NCBI RefSeq assembly: GCF_001011115.1
Contig: NZ_CP008874.1
Span: 992,001-1,056,000, forward strand
Reading direction: 5' to 3'
DNA from: Halanaeroarchaeum sulfurireducens
Lineage (GTDB): Archaea; Halobacteriota; Halobacteria; Halobacteriales; Halobacteriaceae
DNA length: 64,000 nucleotides
The position numbers and the translations under genes were made by a program. Every line of letters starts with the position of its first letter. The stretch's first letter is position 1. Positions 52,912-61,442 of this stretch are shown in pieces. A model generated the notes under the pieces. The model worked only from the letters and a program-made list of their open reading frames with translations, ran no database searches and had not been told where the DNA came from.

Positions 52912-52918
52912 TTAAATT
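52912..52918 (+). promoter_or_regulatory. TATA box of the SHOCT/multicopper oxidase unit
   Basis: TTAAATT centred 26 nt before the GTG at 52941, supporting that GTG as a leaderless start. Confidence 0.55.
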
Positions 52919-52940
52919 TCGGTCGCCTAGAGACGATATA

Positions 52941-53198
52941 GTGACGGTATCCCTCCCCCTCCAAATGGGTGGTGCCACAGGCGGGTGGACGCTTGGGTTC
53001 ATCGGTCCATTCATCGGCCTTTTGATCATGGCCGCAATCGTATTCGTCCTCTGGAGGGCCATCAGTACGGAACGTTCCGGCGAGAGTCACTCAGAGCAAT
53101 CAGACGATGCAGTGGAAACTCTGAGAAAACGCTATGCACGCGGTGACATCGACGAAGAGACGTACGAAAAGCGGGCCCGGAAGCTTCGGGAGCGGTAA
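52941..53198 (+). CDS. SHOCT-domain membrane protein
   Basis: An 85-aa protein. One helix (residues ~18-42, LGFIGPFIGLLIMAAIVFVLW) and a C-terminal SHOCT motif (DAVETLRKRYARGDIDEETYEKRARKL), a short oligomerisation module often next to membrane domains. GTG start is set by the TATA spacing. It precedes the multicopper oxidase by 69 nt on the same strand. Confidence 0.82.
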   Translation: MTVSLPLQMGGATGGWTLGFIGPFIGLLIMAAIVFVLWRAISTERSGESHSEQSDDAVETLRKRYARGDIDEETYEKRARKLRER

Positions 53199-53267
53199 CC
53201 TGGGGTTTCGATTTCGAATGGATACCACGACACACAGCATCGACGGCGACCAGGAGGAGGAGACGAG

Positions 53268-54710
53268 ATGACGGTCGGACGAAATGCCGTCTCGAGGCGA
53301 CGAGCTCTTCAGATTCTCGGTGGCGGTGGTCTGATTGGATTAGCTGGGTGTACATCGGCCGTAAACCCCCTTTCCGATCAGGGGAGTATATCCCCGGGTG
53401 AGGAACCGAGCGTAAAGTCCCGTGACCCGCCAAGTGGGCCCCCGGATACCGCTGTCGAGTTGACGCCCGAACCAGCTGGCGAGGATTCACCGGCAGGGGT
53501 CTCAGCGGAAACCTGGCTGTACAACGATGCGCTCCCGGGCCCGGAGATCAGGGCCGCGGAGGGCGACGTCATCGGTGTGTCACTGGAAAACGGCTTGTCA
53601 GCACGCACCACGGTCCACTGGCATGGCATCCCCTTGGCGAATGCGATGGACGGTGTTCCGAACGTGACGCAGGCCCCGGTGGAACCGGGCGAATCATTCG
53701 ACTACCGGTTTCGCGCCGAACCCGCGGGGACCTACTTCTACCATAGCCACGCAGGCCTCCAGTTGGACCGGGGACTCGCCGGTCCACTCGTCATCGAGGA
53801 GTCGGACCCCCACGTCGAATACGACCGAGAACACGTAATCGTCCTCGACGACTATCTCTCCCAGGCACCGCGTGCCCCTGACAGTGATGGGGCCAGCGAG
53901 ATGCAAGAGGGTGGCCCCATGGGAGGGATGATGAACGTGTACCGACCCCCGTATACCGGGATGATTATGAACGGACGTCTGGCCAGTAATGCCCCTTTTT
54001 TCGATGTCACAGAAGGGGACCGCGTCAGACTGCGGTTCGTCAACGCGAGTAGCGCGACGATGTTCCAGGTCAGGACGGCAGGCCATCAATTAGACATTTC
54101 ACACGCGGATGGCCGTCCCGTTGAACCTGTCTCGGCCGACTCCTTCACCTTCGGCCCTGGTGAGCGCTACGACGCCATCATTACAGCGGACAATCCTGGA
54201 ACCTGGGAGATACTCGCGGACCCGGTTCGGGGCTCCGAACCGAGCGCCAGAGGGATACTCCGATATGAGGGCGAGGAGGAGCGGACCCCGACTCCTTCGG
54301 AGATGGGGGGCCGGGAACTGTCGTACGACGATCTGCGGGCCATCGAACCAATCGAAGGCCTCGACGGGACTCCGGACCGGACCTTCGACCTCACCTTGTC
54401 GCCCGGTGGTGACGGGTATAGCTGGGCTATCGACGGCCAGACGTACCCGGATGCGGACCCACTCGACGTTGCCCACGGTGATCACGTCCGCATCCGGATG
54501 CAAAATCGGAGTCCGGTTTCGCATCCGATGCACGTACACGGACACTTCTTCCAGGTCGGTACCGCGGTCAAGGACACAGTTGTGGTTCCCGGACGAATGG
54601 GCCAGACCACGATCGACTTCAAGGCGGATAATCCAGGTAACTGGTTCTTTCACTGCCACAATCTCTATCACCTGGAAGCCGGGATGGCCCGGGTCATCAG
54701 GTACGTGTGA
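53268..54710 (+). CDS. Tat-exported multicopper oxidase (laccase-like)
   Basis: A 480-aa protein. Tat signal SRRRALQILGGGGLIGLAGC with lipobox. Copper-site motifs: HWHG and HSHAG in domain 1, HPMHVHGHFF and HCHNLYHLEAGM in domain 3, giving ten His, one Cys and an axial Met at the type 1 site. It should oxidise phenols or Cu(I)/Mn(II)/Fe(II) with O2, like LccA of Haloferax. A Met-rich loop (EMQEGGPMGGMMN) before domain 2 resembles Cu(I)-handling segments. Shine-Dalgarno GGAGGAGGAG is about 6 nt before the ATG. Confidence 0.94.
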   Translation: MTVGRNAVSRRRALQILGGGGLIGLAGCTSAVNPLSDQGSISPGEEPSVKSRDPPSGPPDTAVELTPEPAGEDSPAGVSAETWLYNDALPGPEIRAAEGDVIGVSLENGLSARTTVHWHGIPLANAMDGVPNVTQAPVEPGESFDYRFRAEPAGTYFYHSHAGLQLDRGLAGPLVIEESDPHVEYDREHVIVLDDYLSQAPRAPDSDGASEMQEGGPMGGMMNVYRPPYTGMIMNGRLASNAPFFDVTEGDRVRLRFVNASSATMFQVRTAGHQLDISHADGRPVEPVSADSFTFGPGERYDAIITADNPGTWEILADPVRGSEPSARGILRYEGEEERTPTPSEMGGRELSYDDLRAIEPIEGLDGTPDRTFDLTLSPGGDGYSWAIDGQTYPDADPLDVAHGDHVRIRMQNRSPVSHPMHVHGHFFQVGTAVKDTVVVPGRMGQTTIDFKADNPGNWFFHCHNLYHLEAGMARVIRYV

Positions 54711-54900
54711 TTACTGGCCTCGGCCGCGGACACAGCGAGCAGGGGCTCAACCCTGTTAATCAGCACGCAGGTATTGACGGCAGTCGAGTGGCGTCAGATC
54801 TGTTTGTTTAAAACGGGTCCGTGAACGGATTAACGAGAGCTGTAAAATCAGCTACGTGTTGTCCAAAACAACTAATAGTATTGCCAACATATTGGCTGAC

Positions 54901-55005
54901 ATGGAAGAAGCTGATAGGCAGACAAACTTGAAAAATCTGGGGATAGTTCGATCCGTCGGACCGGACCATTCGACAATGATGCTACCGCGGGGTGAGACTG
55001 CATGA
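54901..55005 (+). CDS. 34-codon ORF coupled to the DUF4382 gene
   Basis: ATG at 54901, stop TGA at 55003-55005, overlapping the ATG of the next gene (ATGA). The peptide starts MEEADRQTNLKNLG and has no known domain. Exact stop-start overlap suggests a translated leader that couples initiation of the lipoprotein gene, but chance cannot be excluded. Confidence 0.4.
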   Translation: MEEADRQTNLKNLGIVRSVGPDHSTMMLPRGETA

Positions 55006-55628
55006 GGCGACGCCGGTTCCTCAAAACCTCGACCGGTGTTGGAATCGTGTTACTCGCCGGCTGTGCTGGCGACGACACCGGGACCGGTGAATTTCGACTC
55101 CTGATCAGCGACCAGCCTATGGCCATCGAGGAGTTCGATTCGTTAGATGTCACCCTCTCGTCTGCACGTATCTTCCAGGCCGGTGACGATGAGGAACTCA
55201 CCTCGGCGGTGGTGAACGACACAGTGAACGAAACTGAGGAAGGCGAAGACGGTGACGGTGAGGGATTCGTCGAGTTCGATATCGACAATGTGACGGTCGA
55301 TCTTACGACAGTCAAGGGTGATCGCGCCGTCTCAGTGGTTGAGGGCGAACTCGAAGCGGGGCGGTACTCGGGAATCGAACTCCGCGTCGCGAATGCCGAG
55401 GGGGTCGTCGATGGCGAATCTGTTGACGTGATGGTTCCAAGTGACCGGCTCCGCATCGTCAGACCCTTCGAGATTGGTGCGGACGAAGAACTGGATTTCG
55501 TCTTCGACATCACTGTCATCCAGAAGGGACCGACTGGCGGGTACAACCTGCTCCCCGTCATCGGAAAGAGTGGGGTCGCGGGCGACGACGTTGAGGTCGA
55601 AGAAGTAGAGCCCGAAGAAACCGGATAA
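55002..55628 (+). CDS. DUF4382 Tat lipoprotein
   Basis: A 208-aa protein. RRRRFLKTSTGVGIVLLAGC is a Tat signal with lipobox. The mature part matches DUF4382 (FRLLISDQPMAIEEFDSLDVTLSSARIF, then ELEAGRYSGIELRV), a beta-rich exported domain of unknown role common in haloarchaea and some bacteria. The C-terminal tail is a run of acidic residues (VEEVEPEETG). Confidence 0.88.
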   Translation: MRRRRFLKTSTGVGIVLLAGCAGDDTGTGEFRLLISDQPMAIEEFDSLDVTLSSARIFQAGDDEELTSAVVNDTVNETEEGEDGDGEGFVEFDIDNVTVDLTTVKGDRAVSVVEGELEAGRYSGIELRVANAEGVVDGESVDVMVPSDRLRIVRPFEIGADEELDFVFDITVIQKGPTGGYNLLPVIGKSGVAGDDVEVEEVEPEETG

Positions 55629-55726
55629 TATGCATCTCTCTTCTCTATATTCTCCGACAGCACGTCCCATTTTCGCGCCCTTTTCAGCATAATTCAATGG
55701 CACCCAGTTAGCGAGCGTCAAAATCT

Positions 55727-55768
55727 GGTTGCAAAATCCAGACCCTTTTCTCAGAAAATTTTGCAACC
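55727..55768. repeat. 11-bp perfect inverted repeat in a 383-nt gene-free spacer
   Basis: GGTTGCAAAAT (55727-55737) and ATTTTGCAACC (55758-55768) with a 20-nt loop. An alternative smaller stem TCTGG/CCAGA uses the left arm. The whole spacer 55629-56011 is AT-rich and has no gene. It may be a bidirectional terminator, a protein-binding site or a relic of an insertion element. Confidence 0.5.
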
Positions 55769-56011
55769 GTACCGTTGGCGACCGGTCGTGTTTCATGGTA
55801 AGGTGTCCACGATCTGCGAGAGTAGATAGCCGTCAACCGCGCGCGAGGGAAAACTAACTGTGGTTTCATAGGGTGGGCCGAAAACCGGTGATCGGTCCGC
55901 CCAAATTACGGCAAATCGGCTGAAATGGGGAATAGAATCGCATTAAGTCTGCGAAAATAGGTTGCAGGGCTTCCCCACTTCTTATGTCCCGGTCGGATAC
56001 GCTGGAATGCA

Positions 56012-56287
56012 ATGATCGAAGCAGACCCGCTCACGATGGCAACGATCGCAAATGACGCGACACGGACTGTCTTGCAGGCCGGTCCGCCTACCGACCTGCC
56101 TGCACAGGTGCCCGACTTCGTCAGCACCATCCTTGAAACGGTCAGGAATTCGGCTGGCGATGGTGGCCTTGGTGAGACAATCAGCGAACTGACCCCGGGC
56201 GGAACTCAGGCTGCTGACGGTGCCGGAAAAGGTGTTGAGGGTGCAGAGCAGGCTGCAGGCGCAGGTGCCGATAACGCGTCCGAGTGA
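56012..56287 (+). CDS. Small conserved haloarchaeal hypothetical
   Basis: A 91-aa, Ala/Gly-rich acidic protein (MIEADPLTMATIANDATRTVLQAGPPTDLPAQVPDFVSTILETV...). The PxDLPxxVPDFVxxIL segment is a pattern I associate with a widespread haloarchaeal family of unknown function. No signal peptide or membrane helix. It precedes the recombinase gene. Confidence 0.6.
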   Translation: MIEADPLTMATIANDATRTVLQAGPPTDLPAQVPDFVSTILETVRNSAGDGGLGETISELTPGGTQAADGAGKGVEGAEQAAGAGADNASE

Positions 56288-56493
56288 ACCGGTATCAGCC
56301 CGTTTCCCGCTGACGCACGCCCTCCACTGGACAGCTGAGCCAGTTACTTTCGGAATTGATCTACAGGCGCTGCAGGCCTTGGTCACACGGCGTGACACCC
56401 CTTCCTTTTGGCGATTACGGACGGTGTAGCCGTTGGTTCGGAACGGGCAGTAATCGGGACTCGTGGGGTTCGCTTGATCGGAGAAGACCAACT

Positions 56494-57506
56494 ATGAGTC
56501 TCGAACCAATCGATGCGGAGACCGCACTCGAACTGTACCTCGCAGACAAAGATAACGAACTCTCAGAGGCATCGCTCACTGGCCACAAGTACCGTCTCGG
56601 TCATTTCGTCCGGTGGTGCAACGATGTCGAGGGAATAGAGAACCTCAACACGCTCAGTGGCCGCCAGCTACACAGGTACCGCCTCTGGCGGCGGGAAGAC
56701 GGCGACCTGAACAAGGTCAGCGAAAAGACCCAGATGGACACACTGCGTGTGTTCATCCGCTGGCTGGAGTCAATCGACGGCGTGGAACAAGACCTGAGCG
56801 AGAAAGTGCTGTCCCCGTCGATAACCCCCGATGAGAACTCCCGAGACGTAATGCTGGACAGTGACAGTGCTTCGAAGGTACTCGCCCATCTGGAGAAGTA
56901 CGAGTACGCGGGCATCCAGCACGTCTCGATTGCCCTGATGTGGCACACGATGATGCGAGTCGGTGGCGTCCACGTCCTCGACGTCGATGATTACGATCCA
57001 GCGAAACAGTACATCAAGGTTCGTCATCGACCGGATACCGGCACGCCGATCAAAAAAAAGGAGACGGGGAGCGGATGGTCGCCCTCTCGGATCAGCTCTG
57101 CGACCTCCTCGACGACTGGCTCGACGCCAAGCGACCGGCAGTGACAGACGACTACGGTAGGGAACCAATGCTAGCTTCGCGGGAAGGACGGACGAACAAG
57201 ACAACGCTGCGCGCCTACGTCTATAGAGGGACACGTCCCTGTGTCTACAGCAGTGAGTGTCCGCACGACCGCGGCATCGGTGAGTGTTCGGCAGTCGAGC
57301 GCGACACTGCGTACGAGTGTCCGTCGAGCGTGAGCCCGCACGCAATTCGCCGCGGAAGCATCACGCACAGCCTAAATAGCGACATGCCGGATAAGGTCGT
57401 TAGCGATCGCGCGAACGTCAGTCAGCGGGTGATCGAACAGCACTACGACCAGCGGACAGAGCGCGAAAAGATGGAGCAACGGAGGGAATATTTGGACAAC
57501 CTGTAG
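56494..57506 (+). pseudogene. Tyrosine recombinase/integrase with a frameshift at an A8 tract
   Basis: The N-terminal core-binding part and the start of the catalytic domain (MRVGGVHVLDVDD, first Arg) are read from 56494; the frame then shifts at eight A residues (57052-57059) and continues in the +2 frame from about 57060 to 57506 with the remaining catalytic residues (HAIRRGSITHS, then VIEQHYDQR with the Tyr). Together they form a normal ~337-aa integrase. In the first frame the protein stops at 57144 without the catalytic His/Arg/Tyr. A homopolymer sequencing error, transcriptional slippage or true decay are all possible. Confidence 0.85.
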
Positions 57507-57535
57507 ACGAACCTGCACTGTATCGCTTGAGGAGG

Positions 57536-58063
57536 TCAAGTAATCTCGTCGATCAATTCGAACCCATTCTTGAACTGTATGCGGTTCTCAAACCCATTCA
57601 CCTCAAGCGCATTGACGACACCTTCTCCCGCATCGATGTCCGTCGTCACGATGCAGACGTAATTCGCGTTCTCTTCGAGTAGTTCGGCCGCGACAGCAGC
57701 GAGCGCAGTGTCGGCCTTCTCAATTTGGTCCTCATCCCGATTCGACGAACGAGCGATGAACGACCGAACATCGTCCATGACCTGTGACACCGTGCTGTTA
57801 CTGTACTCTGGTTCGTCAGCGACCGTGACCCAGCCTGCGTCGATGGCGCTGTTGATCGGTGTCTGACCCGGGGTACTTCGATTCGGCGCACCACCGAGTT
57901 CATCGTAGACCCGCTGCGGAACGACGAACGTAAGGTCGTACTGTTGCGCGAAGCGTTCGAGTGCGGTGTATTTGTTATTTTGCTGGCGGCCACACGCGAT
58001 GAAAAGTCCCGTATCCACCACCCATGCTATCGACTCGTGAAATGGATCGAACGGCTTGCTCAT
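57536..58063 (-). CDS. PIN-domain-like protein (toxin candidate)
   Basis: A 175-aa protein. VVDTGLFIACGR provides the first acidic residue, VYDELGG the second, KADTALAAVA and TTDIDAGEG the others, the order of a PIN nuclease active site. It follows the HTH gene by 11 nt on the same strand. VapC-like toxins are PIN nucleases that cut tRNA or rRNA; the partner here is an HTH protein rather than a small AbrB-type antitoxin. Confidence 0.8.
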   Translation of the reverse strand: MSKPFDPFHESIAWVVDTGLFIACGRQQNNKYTALERFAQQYDLTFVVPQRVYDELGGAPNRSTPGQTPINSAIDAGWVTVADEPEYSNSTVSQVMDDVRSFIARSSNRDEDQIEKADTALAAVAAELLEENANYVCIVTTDIDAGEGVVNALEVNGFENRIQFKNGFELIDEIT

Positions 58064-58074
58064 CGTACCCGCAA

Positions 58075-58668
58075 TCAGTCCTCCGTGGTTGGGGGCTGCT
58101 CGCGGGCGTTCCGGATTGACTCGAAATACGGATCGACCGTCTTCATGTCGAGGACGACGTCCCGCAACGCCTGTAGCACGCCAATTGCGAACGCGTGCTG
58201 GAGGTCAAGCTCTCGTGCCGCGACCCGTTCCGACATCTCACCGTCAGCGTACGGAATGGCGTACGCGAGTGCAGCTGCGAGCTTTCCGAGCCCGTGTCTC
58301 TCGATCAGGAGGTCGAGATCCTGGTCCCGAGGTGAGCGGCCAAACGCTTCGATGAGCGTCGGCGTAATCGTGTACTCGTCTCCGTCCAAATTTGCGGTGA
58401 GTGTAATCGGGATTGCCGAATACGTGTGCGTCTTTTGGTCTTCGTCCCGAGTCAGCACCCCGAATTCGACGAGCGTACCGGCATCCGAGTACGCTGTCGT
58501 CCGTGGCATCTCCAATTCTTCGATGATGTCGTCGATGGTAACGTCTCCTTCTCGCAGAACGAACGTGTAAAGTCGCGCCAGCCGCGGCTCTTCCAGCAGC
58601 TGTGCGACAGACAGCAGGCCATTGACGGCGCGCTCGGGGTCCCCGGCAGCTTTCGACATACAATTCAT
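58075..58668 (-). CDS. HTH regulator paired with the PIN protein
   Basis: A 197-aa protein. A winged-helix part is near residues 12-75 (RLARLYTFVLREGDVTIDDIIEELEMPRTTAYSDAGTLVEFGVL) followed by an alpha-helical C-terminal half. ATG at 58668 is chosen; MSK at 58659 is an alternative. A TATA-like GTTATTATTC is about 20-30 nt before both. It probably represses its own promoter and may neutralise the PIN protein. Confidence 0.8.
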   Translation of the reverse strand: MNCMSKAAGDPERAVNGLLSVAQLLEEPRLARLYTFVLREGDVTIDDIIEELEMPRTTAYSDAGTLVEFGVLTRDEDQKTHTYSAIPITLTANLDGDEYTITPTLIEAFGRSPRDQDLDLLIERHGLGKLAAALAYAIPYADGEMSERVAARELDLQHAFAIGVLQALRDVVLDMKTVDPYFESIRNAREQPPTTED

Positions 58669-58680
58669 AATTCGTGTATT

Positions 58681-58690
58681 GAATAATAAC
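58681..58690 (-). promoter_or_regulatory. TATA box of the HTH/PIN unit
   Basis: On the minus strand GTTATTATTC, centred 18-27 nt before the two possible ATG codons of the HTH gene. Confidence 0.5.
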
Positions 58691-58870
58691 GCTTGGGGAC
58701 TGACCCAGTCGGTAGCGTCTCGGACGTTCAATAGCAGGGACTACGAGATGAATCGCATGACTCCGTCGACCCCCGTTCCGAAGCGTGATGAAATCAAACC
58801 GGCTGAAGAGGGGTCTCTTTATAAACGCCGCATTGCTGTCTGCCAAATCTTTCCCGTCACGCAGAAGGAC

Positions 58871-58944
58871 GGGCGCTGCAGGATTTGAACCCGCGGCCCC
58901 TTGGTCCGAAGCCAAGTGCTCTGTCCAAGCTGAGCTAAGCGCCC
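58871..58944 (-). tRNA. tRNA-Arg(TCG)
   Basis: A 74-nt cloverleaf on the minus strand. Acceptor GGGCGCT/AGCGCCC, D arm GCTC/GAGC, anticodon stem CTTGG/CCAAG around CTTCGGA (anticodon TCG, reads CGA), T arm GCGGG-TTCAAAT-CCTGC. CCA is not encoded. The tRNA lies next to the accessory zone that contains a tyrosine recombinase, a common integration target, but no second copy of its 3' end was found in the window. Confidence 0.96.
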
Positions 58945-59095
58945 GCGACAATCGATAATACGAGCGTGGTGTTAAACTTCCCGGTGCGAGACGTTCGGGG
59001 ACCGTGACGGGTACCACGGCGCCCGAAAGCGTGTCTGAGTCCCTTTCGCACTACAATCCGACCACTTTATTGTCACCGACCGGGCTTTCGAGAAC

Positions 59096-59938
59096 ATGGA
59101 CGGCGACGCCCTTCGCGGTTACGTCGAACTCGCCCGCCCCCTCAACGCATTCGTTGCGGGCGTGCTCACGTTCGTTGGGGCGTTCGTCGCCGGCGGCGCT
59201 CTCACACGCCCCAGCCTCGCAGGAGCGGCCGTGGTCGCGACCTGGCTCGCGACTGCCGCTGGGAACGCTATTAACGACTACTTCGACCGGGACATCGACC
59301 GCATCAACGAACCCGGTCGGCCGATTCCCAGGGGAGCCGTATCAGTAAGGGGGGCCCTGGTCTACAGCGTTCTTCTCTTCGGTGGTGCTGTCGTGTTCGC
59401 ACTCCTGCTCCCGCCCCTCGCCATCGCCATCGCTGTCATCAACCTCACCGCCCTGGTCGCGTACACGCGTGTGTTCAAAGGACTCCCCGGGGCCGGCAAC
59501 GCCGTCGTTGCCTATCTCGGAGGGAGCACCTTCCTCTTTGGCGCTGCGGCAGTCGGTGACCTTCGCGCCGGGGCCGTCCTCTTCGTGCTCGCCGCCCTCT
59601 CCACGTTCAGCCGAGAGATCATCAAGGACGTCGAAGACGTCGCGGGTGACAGGGCCGAGGGGTTGCGAACGCTGCCCATCGTCGTCGGCGAACGGCGGGC
59701 CCACCTCGTCGCGGGCGCCGTCCTGATAATCGCCGTCGCCGCGAGTCCGCTCCCGTTCGTCTGGGGAATATTCGGGCTTCCGTACCTCGTCGTCGTCATC
59801 CCTGCCGACCTGGTGATGCTCGCAGCCTGCACGCTCGGCTACGGGAATCCCACACGGGGGCAACGGTTGTTAAAATATGGAATGTTCCTCGCGGCGGTAG
59901 CGTTCGTCGTCGGTCGGATCGCCGTCGTCATCGGCTGA
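59096..59938 (+). CDS. UbiA-family geranylgeranylglycerol-phosphate geranylgeranyltransferase
   Basis: A 280-aa integral membrane prenyltransferase that adds the second geranylgeranyl chain to make digeranylgeranylglyceryl phosphate, the archaeal lipid core. The two Asp motifs are NDYFDRDIDRINEPGRPIPRG and DVEDVAGDRAEGLRTLP, with eight to nine helices. Length fits archaeal DGGGP synthase. An isolated gene after the tRNA. Confidence 0.93.
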   Translation: MDGDALRGYVELARPLNAFVAGVLTFVGAFVAGGALTRPSLAGAAVVATWLATAAGNAINDYFDRDIDRINEPGRPIPRGAVSVRGALVYSVLLFGGAVVFALLLPPLAIAIAVINLTALVAYTRVFKGLPGAGNAVVAYLGGSTFLFGAAAVGDLRAGAVLFVLAALSTFSREIIKDVEDVAGDRAEGLRTLPIVVGERRAHLVAGAVLIIAVAASPLPFVWGIFGLPYLVVVIPADLVMLAACTLGYGNPTRGQRLLKYGMFLAAVAFVVGRIAVVIG

Positions 59939-59989
59939 TCCAGTTCGACGAACTACAGGTATTTCACCGTGGAAGCCGATATGACATCT

Positions 59990-60400
59990 ATGCCTGTCCA
60001 ATCGGACGACGAACTCGCGTCCATTCTCGGCCAAAACCGTATCGCCGTGGTCGGGTGTTCGACCACGGAGGGTAAAGCGGCTCACGAGGTGCCGAAGTAC
60101 CTCCAGGAACGAGGCTTCGAGATCGTGCCGGTGAACCCATTCGCCGAGGAGGTTCTCGGCGAACCCGCCTACGATTCGGTCACTGCGGTTCCAGGAACGG
60201 TGGACGTCGTGGACGTGTTTCGCCCGAGCGAAGAGGTGCCCGAGATCCTCGATGCGGTTCTCGATCGCGACGACGAACCCGTCCTCTGGTTACAGCTCGG
60301 CATCGAACACGAAGCGGCCGCGGACCGTGCTGAGGCGGCCGGATTAACGGTCGTGCAGGATCGCTGCATGAAAATCGAGCACAAGCGGCTGAACGCCTGA
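59990..60400 (+). CDS. CoA-binding domain protein
   Basis: A 136-aa single CoA-binding Rossmann domain (RIAVVGCSTTEGKAAHEVPKYLQERGFEIVPVNP, then VDVVDVFRPSEEVPEIL and the Cys in VQDRCMKIEH). ATG at 59990 is chosen among three in-frame starts. The stop abuts the stop of the gene on the other strand (TGATCA). Family role is unclear; some bind CoA as an antioxidant. Confidence 0.88.
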   Translation: MPVQSDDELASILGQNRIAVVGCSTTEGKAAHEVPKYLQERGFEIVPVNPFAEEVLGEPAYDSVTAVPGTVDVVDVFRPSEEVPEILDAVLDRDDEPVLWLQLGIEHEAAADRAEAAGLTVVQDRCMKIEHKRLNA

Positions 60401-60670
60401 TCAGGCCTCTGAGGTCCGTTCGGTATCCTCGGCGGTCCCGTTCTCGTCGTCTTCCAGTGGGAGGTCGATGTCGTTGGCTGCGGCGATAGCTTCGAGCAAC
60501 GCTCGCTGTTCCTCGAGGTCCGCCTCAACCGCTTCGACTCGTTCGTTCGTCGTGTCGATCGTCTCGCGGATCTCGCCCATCTGGTCCCGGAGATCGTTGA
60601 GTTTGCTATAGAGGTCGTCGGCCATGTCCACGACCTTTTGGAGTTTTTTGGCCGTGCTCCCAAATCCCAT
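60401..60670 (-). CDS. DUF5798-like coiled-coil protein
   Basis: An 89-aa protein from the ATG at 60670. It begins MGFGSTAKKLQKVVDMADDLYSKLNDLRDQ and runs as a heptad coiled coil to residue ~70, then an acidic tail. The beginning matches a haloarchaeal family I know as DUF5798; function unknown. It is divergent from the SRP RNA gene. Confidence 0.75.
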   Translation of the reverse strand: MGFGSTAKKLQKVVDMADDLYSKLNDLRDQMGEIRETIDTTNERVEAVEADLEEQRALLEAIAAANDIDLPLEDDENGTAEDTERTSEA

Positions 60671-60756
60671 ACGAGGTCGAACGGGCGGTGGCCCTTTGGC
60701 AGTTTCGGCCGTCGGCAGTGTCCGTCCCACTTCTCCAGTTTTCGACCCGAAAGGCC

Positions 60757-60764
60757 CTTAAGAG
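60757..60764 (+). promoter_or_regulatory. TATA-like box of the SRP RNA gene
   Basis: CTTAAGAG centred 25 nt before the inferred 5' end of the SRP RNA. Confidence 0.5.
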
Positions 60765-60784
60765 GTACCCGAGTACAATCGATT

Positions 60785-61089
60785 GGACTAGGTCGGGCGG
60801 TTTGGCCCCGCCCACTACCCGCATTATGGTCATTAGCGGGGACCGAACACCGGGTGCGTCCGGTCAGACCGGTTCGGACCCTGGAAGCCGACGTCGAAGC
60901 CTCGTCCGACGGGGACGGCGGTTCGTAGCCTGCGCCTGCAGGGGCGTCTTGGCTACGATTCGTCGATGGCACCCCGTCAGGCACGGAAGTGAGCAGCGGA
61001 CCATCGAACGTACGTCGCTCGTCGGGTCGCGGGGTGGAGGAGGCGCCCGGGACTATTCGGACTGGAACGGCGGGCAACCCCGGCCGTCC
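60785..61089 (+). ncRNA. ffs: Archaeal SRP (7S) RNA
   Basis: The S-domain signature GTCAGGCACGGAAGTGAGCAGC would be helix 8 with a GGAA tetraloop (CAC-GGAA-GTG). The Alu-domain start GGTCGGGCGG lies at 60791, and GGTCGGG pairs with CCCGGCC near the 3' end (61079-61085) as helix 1, extended by GGAC/GTCC. Total ~305 nt is the usual archaeal size. The RNA scaffolds SRP19/SRP54 for co-translational membrane targeting. Ends are inferred from helix 1. Confidence 0.9.
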
Positions 61090-61442
61090 ACATTCATATA
61101 CCGTTTCATACACCGTTATACAGCGACCCATCCACTGATTAGACACGAGTCGGTTCACCCACACTTTTATAGGTTTACTCAGTATATGCTGGGATACCTT
61201 CGCCAGAATTGGTGAAGGTGCAGGGGGCTCCCCCCTTTCCTCCCCCACTCCCCCTGCTTCGAATTGCGGTTGGCTGGGCCGGCATGAGGGAACCCCCTGC
61301 CGGAAACCTCCCCATTTCAGGCGTATCCGTGGGTGGGGGCACCCTCACTATCACCCAGGTGTCGATGTTGAATGAATGAATCGTCGGAATATTCCGGCCA
61401 TATAAGTACGTCGGCGCAGTATCATCAGGACGGAAGGCCACT
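61090..61442. other. Gene-free spacer with structured elements
   Basis: This 353-nt spacer contains a hairpin CCTTCGCCA-GAAT-TGGTGAAGG (about 61,197-61,218), possibly the SRP RNA terminator, a C/G-homopolymer tract with GCAGGGGG ... CCCCCTGC arms (~61,219-61,260), and the TATA box CATATAAG at about 61,399-61,406 for the bat-type gene. No gene is visible. Confidence 0.5.

Noticed and set aside
56368-56378. GCGCTGCAGG shared with the 3' part of tRNA-Arg, considered as an att site
   Set aside because: Only ten bases match and the match does not extend into the conserved T arm; probably chance.
60688-61215. 175-codon plus-strand frame
   Set aside because: It lies within the SRP RNA, which explains the sequence conservation and structure.
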